Source: Aureococcus anophagefferens (taxonomy: Eukaryota > Sar > Pelagophyceae > Pelagomonadales > Pelagomonadaceae). Taken from it: DNA of 64,000 nucleotides. This document shows, one piece after another, positions 52,701 to 61,505 of the stretch; positions within the stretch are counted from its first letter, which is position 1, and each line of letters opens with the position of its first letter. A program made the position numbers and the translations under genes. The notes beneath the pieces were generated by a model that saw only the letters and a list, made by a program, of their open reading frames with translations, was not told the DNA's origin and did no database searches. The DNA lies in assembly GCF_000186865.1 (NCBI RefSeq), contig NW_008705567.1, positions 807,476 to 871,475 of the forward strand. Reading direction: 5' to 3'.

Positions 52701-53819
52701 CAGCGCCTTGAGCTGGTTGTCGTTCGCGCTCAGCAGCGACAGGTTCGCCATGTTCACGAGGCACCGCGGCAGCGACACGAGCTGGTTGCAGTTGAAGGAC
52801 AGCGTGTGGCAGGTCATGCGGCTCAGCGTCTCGGGCACGCGCCGGAGCCGGTTGCAGTCCGCGATGACGCGGTCGAGCTTCGTCAGATTCCCGAAGGTGA
52901 TGGGCAGCGTCTGGAGCCGGTTCGTCGCGATCTGGAGCGACTCGAGGTTCACGAGGTCGCCTAAACGGTTCGGCAGCGCCTCGAGCCGGTTCCGCAATAA
53001 ATTGACGCTCTTGAGGTGGATGAGGTCGCACACGGAGTCGGGCAGCTCCGTGAGCAGGTTCGACGACAGCGTCAGCGTGTCGAGCTTCGTGAGCACGAGC
53101 CCGACCCGCCGCGGGAACTCCGTGAGCTCGTGGGCCACGAGGCGCAGCGCCACGAGGGGCCGGCCGTAGGTCTTGGAGAACTCGTAGAGGTAGGGGTGGA
53201 TCGTGCCCGTGCGCTTGTTGAGCATGTTGAGCTCGCCGGACTCGCCGGCGAAGTCGAAGGCGTCCTTCCACAGCTTCTGGAACGCCGCCTCCTCGGCCTC
53301 GATGCGCGCGATCTCCGCGCGGCGCCGCTCCTCGCGGTGCTTCGCGCGGACGATGTCGACCAATTTCGTCCGGTCCCAGCGCTCGCGCAATTTCCGCGAC
53401 GCGATGTGGGCCCGCTCGAGGCGCAGCGCCGACGCGAACTCGGGCTCGGGCGGCTGGAGCGGCAGGCCCCCGACGACCTGGGGGATGGACCACGTGCTGT
53501 ACGCCGGGTCGTCGCGCTTCGTGTAGTAGTACTCTCCGCTGCGCGCGTCGACGTACTTCTGGAACTCGTGGGTCTCGAGCTGGAGCCTCCGCCGCTTCTT
53601 GCGCCAGATGCTCTGGAGCTTGACCGTCGCCATGTGCTCGTGGACGCTCCCCGTGAGCACCTCCCAGAGCATGAGGGGCCGGTCCACCTTGCTGAACTTG
53701 ACGTCGCCGGGCTTGGCGTAGGCCTGGGGCAGCGTCGGGTCCTCGACCTCGGCCATCATGTTCAGCTGCATGGCGTCGCGGCCCATGAGGGCCGACCGCT
53801 GGCCCCCGCGCCGCGCCAT
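49761..53819 (-). CDS. Large leucine-rich-repeat protein with IQ and WW-like motifs
   Basis: Three exons, 53819-51925, 51713-51030 and 50829-49761, joined over a family-B and a family-A introner; 1215 aa. An IQ-like helix VKLQSIWRKKRRRLQLE (about residue 50) is followed by a WW-like segment (YVDARSGEYYYTKRDDPAYS, then TWSIPQ; the first Trp is absent). Then come about ten typical LRRs at residues 210-470 (LDTLTLSSNLLTELPDSVCD, LIHLKSVNLLRNRLEALPNR, ...). The second half has RRCACVDKRGRR (possible zinc-binding), long charged coiled coils (REELEPREEAAVGYAKEIAQ), and an acidic C-terminus. A start at 53873 is possible, but 53819 (MARRGGQRSALMGRD) fits better. The role is unknown; IQ plus LRR suggests a calmodulin-regulated scaffold, which is an inference. 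Confidence 0.8.
50830..51029 (+). mobile_element. Introner family A, reversed relative to LRR gene
   Basis: 200 nt in the minus-strand LRR gene with body on the plus strand. Perfect duplication GTGGGCGA; intron ends CTGCCCAG on the gene strand. Frame RDKWASRKDEL. Confidence 0.92.
51714..51924 (-). mobile_element. Introner family B, GT-AG intron in LRR gene
   Basis: 211 nt, perfect duplication GTCCGCGC. Termini CAGCGTGGATTCC and GGAATCCGCGCAG. Frame TLESARVAAK. Confidence 0.92.
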
Positions 53820-54354
53820 GGTCGACGGGCCGGGGCTGGGTTGGGCACAGCCTAGGGCCAGTCTATTTAACAATCCTCAACCGGGAGCCGGTTTGGCAGA
53901 CCGCAAGGTAAATGTTGGCTGGCTGGCTGGCTCGGTCGCTGGCAGCCACCCATTTCTTCAATGTAGACGTTGCATGTGCAAATCTTGCGATTTTCGCGCG
54001 GGAATCATGTCAAAATCTAGTTAGGCGCCCGGAGTGGCCCGCCGGGGGTGACGGAAGCGCGAGCGCCGACGCGCGTGGCCGGCGGCCAGCCGGTCGCCGC
54101 AGCCGCCCCAGGACGGCGCGGCGCGCCGTAGGCGCGCGTTGTAGAGGTTGTAGCGAGGGGTCGTTTCGTGGACTGGACGTCCCTGGCTGGCTGGCTGGCT
54201 CGGCCCCCGGCGGCTGGCTGCTGTCTTGGCCTGCCCTTGGCACAGCGTCGATCGGCGGTGCACCGTCTGGATTGTTGCACGGCTCCTTCGGCCTCGCGGC
54301 CGCCGCCGACCTGCCGATAGGGATCAGGCCGACGTGCTCGGCAGACCTTCCACC
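53820..54354. promoter_or_regulatory. Divergent intergenic region with GGCT repeats
   Basis: 535 bases between divergent starts of the LRR gene and a secreted-protein gene. Tandem GGCT units occur twice (about 53914-53935 and 54185-54205). The middle has a lower-GC stretch (about 53940-54020). No gene is seen. Confidence 0.4.
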
Positions 54355-55819
54355 ATGCGACCCTCGCTCCCGAGCACGCTCTTCATCGCGGTGCTGCTCG
54401 TCGTCGACGGCCAGCCGCTCCTCGCGCAGGAGCACACGCTCCCGACGCGGGCGAAGAAGATGTCGCAACGCGTGACGCCGAGGCTGCGGTCCATGGACGA
54501 TTTCACGACCCTCGCCGTCCAGCGCGCCAGCCTCACCCACGACGCCTATCGCGCGGCGGCGCCGTCGACGTGGATCTTCCTCATCGGGGCCTATCGGACG
54601 TTCTACTACGTGCGGCGCTCCGTGAAGAAGTTCGCGGAGCTCACGGCGCCCGGCGACTACGCGGTCGCGCTCGTCTGCTGGGACGACGAGCGCCTCGAGA
54701 ACGTGAAGCTGAACAAGTACGGCTGGGGCTCGAAACAGTTCAACGAGGCGAACGTGCGCGCGGCCTTCGGCGGCGAGAAAACGCTCGCGGCGCGGCTCGC
54801 CGACGACGCGGCCTTCTTCGGCGGGCGCCTCGTCCTGTGTGGAAATCAAATCTTCAACCCGACTTCAATGTGCGCTCATGCGACCGTTTCGACGCAATGC
54901 TTTCTGCTGTGCTTCGAGAACTCGATGAGAGCAATCGATTCGTCAAAAAATCAGCCGAATCGACTTCGATTTGACCGAGATAGAGAGTAACTCTGAAGTT
55001 TGGTGGGGGGGGCCCAAACCAGCGGTTGATTTCCACACAGGCCTCGTCTACCGCGCGTTCGCGCGCCGGGGCGTCCTCGTGAGCGGCGTCACGTGGGAGA
55101 ACTACGCGTTCCTGAACCGCGAGGCCTTCCGCCTCGCGCGCGGCGCGCGGGCGGCCCTCCTCGCGGCGGGCGCCGCGCCGGCGCCGGCGACCGAGATCGT
55201 CGTGCGGTCGCGGCCCGACGTCTGCCTCGAGCGCGGCTTCGACCTCCGGGAGGTGCGGCGCCGCTACGACGCGGGACCGGCGGCGCGGGACCACGTCGCG
55301 TACGGGCAGCTCGTGGACGGCGACATCTTCCTCATGACGTCCTGGGACCTCTTCGAACGAGACATCGCGGGGCCGCTGCTCGACCCGCCCGAGACGCCGT
55401 CGCTCGACGTCTCCATCGCGCTCCGCAACATGTGGCAGTTTACGCGGGCCCACCTGCCCGACCCGGAGGTGAACCCCTGGGCCGAGCTCTACCCGGAGCG
55501 CTGCGCGGCGGGGACCGCGCCGTGCGCGATGCGCATCATGGAGGCCACGCGGGCGCACTGCCTCGTGCGTTTCGGCACGGCATTGCAGAACAGGAGCGAG
55601 ATGGGCAGGCCCATCGACGGCATCCTCGAGCGCCCGACGACGCGCGACCCGGCCCGGGAGGCCAGGTGCCAGTACCCCGCGGCGATCCACTTCCGCGCGA
55701 ACCCGCGGCTCGACAAGACGCCCCCGCTCTCGCGCGCGCTGCCCGGCGGCTTCGGCGCGCTCCGCGACAAGCGCGAGGACCGGGGCATCACCGCCGCGAC
55801 GTGCCCGGACGCGTACTAG
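54355..55819 (+). CDS. Secreted / Golgi glycosyltransferase-like protein
   Basis: Two exons, 54355-54826 and 55041-55819, separated by a family-B introner with GC donor; 416 aa. The signal peptide is MRPSLPSTLFIAVLLVVDGQPLLA. The core reads STWIFLIGAYRTFYYVRRSV, then VALVCWDDERLENVKLNKYG, later ATEIVVRSRPDVCLERGF, VDGDIFLMTSWDLFERDI and CLVRFGTAL. The alternation of beta-strand (FLIG, ALVC, EIVVRSRPD) and acidic positions resembles nucleotide-sugar transferases of unknown specificity found in algae (RxRPDV motif). An enzymatic role in the secretory pathway is inferred; the family is not named. Splicing across the introner restores RLVYRAFARRG. Confidence 0.55.
54827..55040 (-). mobile_element. 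Introner family B, reversed body, GC-AG intron
   Basis: 214 nt in the plus-strand secreted-protein gene with inverted body. Perfect duplication GCCTCGTC. Termini CTGTGTGGAAATCAA and TTGATTTCCACACAG are perfect inverted repeats. Confidence 0.93.
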
Positions 55820-55982
55820 GGCATGCGAGGGTAAAAAGGGGTCGTACGCGGGAGGGGTCCGTCGAGGGGTCGGTTCGCTTGTGTGCATGGCGGCGCGTGT
55901 GTGCATGGGCGGGTGGTGACGATGATGTGCAGGGGCGGCGCGCGCGCTTTCTTTGTGCAGGGCGGCATGGGCGGGCGGGCGC

Positions 55983-56254
55983 CTAGGCGCGCTTTGGCCT
56001 CATGCCGCCGCGGCGGAACGTCGGCACCGGGCGGACGGCGATCGCGAGCTCCTGCGGGGGGGAAACCGGGCGTGGGGGCGCGGTGCGGCGGGCCGCCGGG
56101 GACGCGGCGAACGCGCGGCCCGCTGGAACGTCGCCTCGTCGATGATCTTGGGGATCTGCGCGAGCCGCTGCTCGCAAGACAGCTCCATCTGCGTCGTGTC
56201 CGTAGCTGATGCCAGCGAGGCGGCGAAGGCGACGAGGAGTGCGATGAGCTTCAT
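55983..56254 (-). CDS. Small secreted protein, two exons
   Basis: MKLIALLVAFAASLASATDT is a clean signal peptide. Exon 1 is 56254-56120; a GC-AG intron of 68 nt (56052-56119) ends in a pyrimidine-rich tract and CGCAG; exon 2 is 56051-55983. The mature peptide is about 50 aa (ELSCEQRLAQIPKIIDEATF..., ending GGMRPKRA) with one cysteine. The donor position is my best fit for keeping frame; unspliced reading would give a different Arg-rich C-terminus to 56000. Function unknown. Confidence 0.5.
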
Positions 56255-56584
56255 GGCGGGTAACCTGCGGGGCGCGGCGGGTGCGCGCGCGGCGCTCGGC
56301 GGCGCGAGGGGCGGCCGGGCGGCCGGGTGGGCGTACGATTCTGAGGCTGTCAGCCGTTACCAGCTGTTTTGCGCTTCGAAACGTTACCGGGCGGCGATTT
56401 CGAGCGGCGCGGCGGGGCGGGGCGAGTGCGCGCTGGGAGGTGGGATTGGTGCGGACGCAGCAGAAGCGCACCGAATCCTCGAGCAGATTATTCGCGCAGC
56501 GACAGCAGTCGGTTGAAGGGCAGAAGCGCTTCGCGTGATTGGCTCGGGCCGACGGCACCGACTTCATCTTCGACACGTTGAACC
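56255..56584. other. Intergenic region 5' of the small secreted protein
   Basis: 330 bases between the start of the small secreted-protein gene and the stop of the glycosidase-like gene (both minus). GC falls in its right half. It should contain the promoter of the former gene; no gene or repeat is recognised. Confidence 0.35.
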
Positions 56585-59191
56585 TTACGCGTCCTTCCCC
56601 GCGCCGGAGCCGCGGCTCCGCAGCGCCGCCGACACGAGCGCCACCACCCCGCCGCCCGCGGCCCAGAAGCCGAGGCGGTCGTCGGGGGCCAGGAGCGCCG
56701 CGTCGAAGAGGACCGCGCCCGACCGGGGCCTGGGCAGGACAAGAGAGATTCGACGTCGCTTCAACGTGAGTGTTCCGCGCGCGCGCGTTCCGGGAAAAGC
56801 ATTCACGCTTCGAGACCGTTCCGAGAGATGATCGCTCGTCCAAAAATCAGCCGAAACGAGTGGAAAACGGCCGAGAAAGGAGCCTTTGAAGTTGGGAATT
56901 TCGCTCTCTTGTCCTGCCCTGACCGGGGCCCGAGCGTCACCCGGTCCGCGGCGCCGCAGCGAAAGTCCCAGGGGTCGACGTAGGCGCCGCCCAGGGGCAC
57001 GTCGAGGTCCACCAGGTCCGACGGGTTGTAGAGCGCGACGCCGCGGTCGAAGACGCGCCGGTAGGTGAAGTGCTCCGGGACGCGGTACGCCTCCAACAAA
57101 TCCCGCGTCTCCCGCGGCGCGCCGACGTCGAGGAACAGAACCGGGTGGAGCCAGGGCGCGACGGTTCCCGTCGTCCCGCGGTGGAAGGGGTGGACGCCGA
57201 GCGCCAGCGGCCCAGACGGGTCGCGCACGGCCAGGAGGAACGACGCCCAGTACGCGAGGGCCCAGCCGTGCACATCGCCGTCGCGCTGGTGCTCCTGGGC
57301 GACGGTCTTCCAGCCCGCCTGGCCGACCTTGACGAGGACGCCGTAGCGCCGCGCCGCCGCGTGGGCGGCGACGCGCACGTTCGCGCGCCAGAACTCCGCC
57401 GGCGGCCGCGTCGTCTCGAACGCGCAGCCGTCGCCTACCGGGAAACCTTCGACGCGACGTCGCCGAAAAAAAGGAGCGGCGCCGCGCCCCCGCCGCCGAG
57501 CCAGGAGCCGCAGCCGTCGCCCTCGGCCTCGTTGAAGCCGAAGAAGGACTCCATGTTGAAGCCGTCGAGCGACGCGTCGCCGAGGTGGTCCTGCGTCGCG
57601 TCCATCTCGTAGTGGAGGACGCTCTGCGCCGGCGCGGCCTACGATCGCGCCGCGTCCCCGGCTTGGGACGCCGTCTCCGACCCGTCCCCGCGATCCGGCG
57701 CTCGAAAAACGCGGAGCTCGGAGCCCCGTCTCCTCCGGACGCCCGCGGCGGTCGCGATGCGAAACGCGCGGAGCTTCCGGCGCCGCGCGGGACTGCGAAG
57801 GGCGCCGGCGGCGCGTGGGTCGCGACGGCCCACGCCGCGTCGCGGAGGTCCGCGTCGAGCGTCGCGAGGCGCGCGGCGTCGCGGGCCGCGCGGTCTTTGA
57901 GGTACGCGGCGGATATTTCGCCGATCTGCGCCGCGCGCCAGTAGTAGCTGTGCTTGAGGCCGTTGGCGTAGAGCGCCGTGCCGTTGCCCGCCGCGGCGCG
58001 CGCGGCGGCGAGCCGCGCGCGCTGCGCCGCCGCGGACCGTTCGAGCTTGCAGAGCTTGAACTCGCGGCGGTTGCATTTCTCCCGCCGTTCGTCGTGGCCC
58101 GCGAAGGCGGTCCGCAGGCACGCGCGCGCGCTCTCGCCGCAGGCCGCGCGCGCGCGAAAGGCGGGCCGGAGCTCCGCCGTGTGGAGCGCCGCGCCGTCGG
58201 CGTCGCACGCGCCGTAGACGTTCGCGCCCAGGTTGTCGTACCACGTCCCGTCCAGGCCCAGCGCTTGATCGCGCGACGCGTAGGCCGCGACGCAGGCCGC
58301 CGCGGCGGGCGACGCGTAGTCGAAGGCGTACTGCGGCGGCGCGTAGAGGCAGTCGCGGCCGCCGTCGAGGACGCCGCCGTCGAGGAACGCGGGCGCCAGG
58401 ACGGCCGCGCCCGCGGGGGCCGCGCGGCGGCCGCCCGTCGGCGCGGCGCCGTCGCGCCGGAGCGCGAGCACGCAGGTCCCGTTGGGCCCGCTCCGCGTCG
58501 ATACGACGGTCGCGACCTCGCCGTCGACCGCCACGAGCGACCGCCGCCGGAGCACGCCGCGCCGCTCCGCGGAGCGGTCGCAGAAGCTCGCCTCGCGGTC
58601 CAGCGCCGCCGGGTCGCTCGCGGCGACGGGGCAGGGGTCGTCGAGGCGCCGCCGGCCGTCGCGGTTCCCGCGCGCCGCGAGGCCCGCGCCGCGGCCCCGG
58701 ACGCGGATCTCCGCGGCGCCCGCGGCCGCGCGCGCCGCGAGCGTCGCGGCCTCGTACCAGGCGAGCGTGCCGTCGTCGCGCTCGAGGCGCGCGCGCTTCT
58801 CGGCGTCGCCGTAGCCCAGGCACGAGTCCGCGCCGCGCGGGTTCGTGCCGCGCGGGTTGTGGTAGAGCACGACCTTCGCGCCGCCGGCGCGCGCGAGCGC
58901 CGCGGCGTCGCGCAGCGTCAGCGACCGCTTGAGGAGCGCGTCCTCGACGACGCGCGCGGCGCTGTAGGCACCGTCGGGGCCCGCGACCTCGCCGATGACG
59001 CAGACGACGCGCAGCGCCGCCGCGACGGCCGGCGCCAGGGACAGGCCGCCGAGGCGGTTGCGGTGCACCTGCGCCCAGATCGGGTAGCTCGGCGTCGTCC
59101 GCCAGGCGACGCGCGGGCACCGCGTCGCCCAGGGCGCCGGCTTCGACCGCGAGGCTGCCGACGTTGCGAGGAGCAGCCATCGGAGCACCAT
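56585..59191 (-). CDS. Secreted glycosidase-like protein with C-terminal membrane anchor
   Basis: Starts MVLRWLLLATSAASRSKPAP (signal peptide) at 59191. Exons inferred: 59191 to about 57690, 57638-57521, 57434-56930 and 56729-56585; the last junction is a family-A introner with GC donor. Elements such as WAQVHRNRLGGL, AGGAKVVLYHNPRGTN, AWYEAATLAARA and LDGTWYDNLGANVYGACD recall TIM-barrel putative glycoside hydrolases (GHL-type) in which a DG.WYDN/D strand carries the catalytic acid. After the second intron come VAAHAAARRYGVLVKVGQAG, LLAVRDPSGPLALGVHPF and VALYNPSDLVDLDVPLGGAY (a barrel-capping beta domain). The end LGFWAAGGGVVALVSAAL is a hydrophobic helix followed by RSRGSG, suggesting a membrane or GPI anchor. 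The first intron boundary (about 57639-57690) is uncertain. Substrate unknown. Confidence 0.55.
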   Translation of the reverse strand: MVLRWLLLATSAASRSKPAPWATRCPRVAWRTTPSYPIWAQVHRNRLGGLSLAPAVAAALRVVCVIGEVAGPDGAYSAARVVEDALLKRSLTLRDAAALARAGGAKVVLYHNPRGTNPRGADSCLGYGDAEKRARLERDDGTLAWYEAATLAARAAAGAAEIRVRGRGAGLAARGNRDGRRRLDDPCPVAASDPAALDREASFCDRSAERRGVLRRRSLVAVDGEVATVVSTRSGPNGTCVLALRRDGAAPTGGRRAAPAGAAVLAPAFLDGGVLDGGRDCLYAPPQYAFDYASPAAAACVAAYASRDQALGLDGTWYDNLGANVYGACDADGAALHTAELRPAFRARAACGESARACLRTAFAGHDERREKCNRREFKLCKLERSAAAQRARLAAARAAAGNGTALYANGLKHSYYWRAAQIGEISAAYLKDRAARDAARLATLDADLRDAAWAVATHAPPAPFAVPRGAGSSARFASRPPRASGGDGAPSSAFFERRIAGTGRRRRPKPGTRRDRRPRRRRASSTTRWTRRRTTSATRRSTASTWSPSSASTRPRATAAAPGSAAGARRRSFFSATSRRRFPGRRRLRVRDDAAAGGVLARERARRRPRGGAALRRPRQGRPGGLEDRRPGAPARRRCARLGPRVLGVVPPGRARPVWAAGARRPPLPPRDDGNRRALAPPGSVPRRRRAAGDAGFVGGVPRPGALHLPARLRPRRRALQPVGPGGPRRAPGRRLRRPLGLSLRRRGPGDARAPVRAGQESEIPNFKGSFLGRFPLVSADFWTSDHLSERSRSVNAFPGTRARGTLTLKRRRISLVLPRPRSGAVLFDAALLAPDDRLGFWAAGGGVVALVSAALRSRGSGAGKDA
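56730..56929 (-). mobile_element. Introner family A, GC-AG intron in glycosidase-like gene
   Basis: 200 nt, perfect duplication GCCCCGGT. Termini CAGGGCAGGACAAG and CTTGTCCTGCCCAG. Frame VTLGPRSGAVLF. Confidence 0.92.
57435..57520 (-). mobile_element. Possible additional introner, 86-nt intron with target duplication
   Basis: On the gene strand the intron begins GCGACGGC and the downstream exon also begins GCGACGGC (extending to GCGACGGCTGCG, 12 bases). The intron ends CCCGGTAG, like family C (CTCGGTAG), but its body is not clearly homologous to the other family-C copies. Splicing keeps frame (EAEGDGCAFETT). Either a diverged family-C member or a different short introner. Confidence 0.5.
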
Positions 59192-59289
59192 CGTGTTTCT
59201 GAACCTTGCCGTAAACTTGCAGTAATGGGGGCACAAAAGCGGCCGCGCCGGACGGCCGCGCGCGCGGGGCGCGCGGTTCGTCGCGGGCC

Positions 59290-60270
59290 TCAGGGGCGGG
59301 GGAGGAGGCCCGGCGCGTCGCGGACGGCGTCGAGGTCGTAGGCGTCGTAGGCGCGCGTCGCCGCCGGGGGCGGCGCGAGGAACGCGGGCGCGTCCTCCCG
59401 CTCCTCCGAGTCGGCGTAGTAGGCGACGAGCGCCGCCGGCGCGTCGACGGCGTCGCTGAAGCACGCGGCCTCGTAGGACGCGTCCGCGGCGTCGCCGCCG
59501 TCGCGCCGCGCGTCGCGCGCGTCCAAACCGCGCGCGTCCTCGGCGTCGTCCATGAGTTCGACCTCGCTGTCGTCGAGCACCGCCGCCGGGGGCAGCGTGA
59601 AGTGGAAGACGCGGTCCTCGTCGTCCGCGGGGTCGTCGAGGTCGCTCGACTCGTAGTCCGATCCGGCGCCGAAGTCGTCGACGTCGACGGACTCGTAGTC
59701 GTTGAGCTCCTCGGAGAAGCCGTCGTCGTCGACGTCGCCGTGGGCGCGGTCGAGGCCCTCCTCGGAGAAGTAGTGGTCCGAGTTCGCGGCCGCGTCCGAC
59801 GCCTCGCCGAACGACGGCGCGGGCGACGCCGCGAGCGCGGGCGACAGCACGAGCGGCACGGGCGACGGCGGGCGCGGCGCGCCGTCGTCCCAGAAGCGGC
59901 GGCCGCAGTCGAGCCCCTTCAAGATCTCCGCCTCGACGTCGCTGTCGGGCGTCACCGGCGTCGCGGGCGTCCACGCGGGGCTCCGCGCGAGTTGCGACAT
60001 GAGGCGCCCCACGAGGCCGCTCGCCGGCGGCGACGCGGCCCGCGAGCTGCGCCGCGCGCCGGAGAAGCGCAGCGCCTTCGCCGGGGTCGCGCTCGCGACG
60101 ACGACGGGCGACACGGCTTCCCGGATGTTCCGCATGGCCGCGAGGGCCGCCTGGGCGCTCGCGACCTGGGACCGCATCTTCGCCGCGTCCCGGCTACTGT
60201 AGAACGCGACGGCCGCGGGCACGGCGTCGTCGTGCGCCACGGCCACGGCGCGCCCGATGGGCACCGCCAT
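59290..60270 (-). CDS. Acidic low-complexity protein of unknown function
   Basis: Single exon, 326 aa. Start MAVPIGRAVAVAHDDAVPAA; a helical N-terminal part (AKMRSQVASAQAALAAMRNI), a basic Ser/Arg patch (ARRSSRAASPP), then a long Asp/Glu/Ser/Tyr-rich region (DYESVDVDDFGAGSDYESSD) and an Ala-rich end. No domain recognised and composition-biased throughout, so its status as a real protein rests on the ATG context, the clean open frame and spacing between neighbours. Confidence 0.5.
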   Translation of the reverse strand: MAVPIGRAVAVAHDDAVPAAVAFYSSRDAAKMRSQVASAQAALAAMRNIREAVSPVVVASATPAKALRFSGARRSSRAASPPASGLVGRLMSQLARSPAWTPATPVTPDSDVEAEILKGLDCGRRFWDDGAPRPPSPVPLVLSPALAASPAPSFGEASDAAANSDHYFSEEGLDRAHGDVDDDGFSEELNDYESVDVDDFGAGSDYESSDLDDPADDEDRVFHFTLPPAAVLDDSEVELMDDAEDARGLDARDARRDGGDAADASYEAACFSDAVDAPAALVAYYADSEEREDAPAFLAPPPAATRAYDAYDLDAVRDAPGLLPRP

Positions 60271-60391
60271 GGGCGTCGCAGCGCTCGGAGAGCCCGCGCT
60301 TTCTCAACGTGTTTTCTGCTCCTTTGGCATGTTGCCTTTGGCTTTTACACACCTTGAGTGACTGGGTCTGGGCAGCCTCTGCGGCGCAGGC

Positions 60392-61494
60392 ATGCGCGCA
60401 GGCCTGCTCTGTCTCGCGGCGTGCGCGCTCGGGCGAGAAACCGAGCTCATCCCCAAGGAGGGCGACCCGCTGGCGCCGGCGGGGGACCTCGCGCCGTCGG
60501 CGCCGCCGCTCCTGGACGAGGCGCTGTCGCACGCGCACAACCAGCGGATCGCTCAGCTCGAGCGCAACGCCAACGCGAAGCGCGCGGAGCGCACGGCCTG
60601 GCTCGGCACGGAGGAGGGCGCGTGGCACAAGCACGGTGCGTCCGTTCGCGCGCGCGCGACGCCGCCTATGAGCGCGCGCCGAACGCAGGCATGGTCTACC
60701 CGTGGCTGCTCTTCGCGCCCTACTACCCGTGCCTCTGGACGCTGTCCAAGGTGCCGACGGTGACGCGCCTCAAGGACGGCGGCAAGTGGGTCTGCGGCGC
60801 GCCGGAGCTCGAGGCCGCGCGCGCGGCCGACGAGGCCGCGCGCTGCGTCGCGTACAGCTTCGGCAGCCGCGGCGACACCTACTTCGAGAGCGCGCTCGTC
60901 GAGGCCGCGCCGTCCTGCGAGATCCACACCTTCGACAAGACGACCGTGGCCCAGCCCCACAGCCTCGCGACGTTCTGGGACCCGAAGGCGACGCCCGAGC
61001 CGGACCCCGTGGACCGCTTCTGGTTCCACCGCGGCTACCTGCTGCCCGAGGACGACGCGGCGGTGCCCGGGTGGACGCTGGCGACGATCATGGACGGGCT
61101 CGGGCACAGGCACGTCGACATCCTCAAGGTCGACGTCGAGGGCTGGGAGTTCCGGGTCTTCCAGAACATCTTCAACGGCACGCGCGCGCCGCCGCGCGTC
61201 GGCCAGATCCTGCTCGAGGTCCACCCGGAGCGCTCCTTCGGCCCCGCGGACATCGACGACTTCTTCCGCCTCTTCGAGGACCTCGGCTTCCGGCTCATCT
61301 CCCTGGAGCCCATCGGCGCGAACGTCATGCCGCCGCACCCGGGACAAAAGGAGCAGACCGCGGCCGAGGTCGTCTTCGTCCACCGGTCCTGGACCCCCGA
61401 GGGCTTCGCCCGCGCGCGCCGCGGGCACCCGCGGCAGCACCGGGACCCGCGGCCCGCGGACGTCCGTCGATCGCGCGCGCGCGTCCGAGTTTAG
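60392..61494 (+). CDS. Secreted METTL24/FkbM-like methyltransferase
   Basis: Two exons, 60392-60635 and 60689-61494, with a 53-nt GT-AG intron; 349 aa. The signal peptide is MRAGLLCLAACALG. Motifs: GGKWVCGAPELEAARAADEA, then CVAYSFGSRGDTYFESALVE (the SAM-binding V.SfGsrgd..fE loop of the METTL24/Methyltransf_21-like group), CEIHTFDKTTV (motif II acidic end), HVDILKVDVEGWEFRVFQNI (the K-x-D-x-E-G-x-E motif), and GQILLEVHP. Proteins of this type are predicted SAM-dependent methyltransferases entering the secretory pathway; the acceptor is unknown. Homologues are expanded in microalgae as I recall. The start ATG is the first one giving the signal peptide. Confidence 0.75.
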
Positions 61495-61505
61495 TCGGGC
61501 CGAGT

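Noticed and set aside
1584..56929. Family-A repeats considered as short interspersed retroelements
   Set aside because: They have terminal inverted repeats and fixed 8-bp duplications, no poly-A tail and no RNA polymerase III boxes that I can see.
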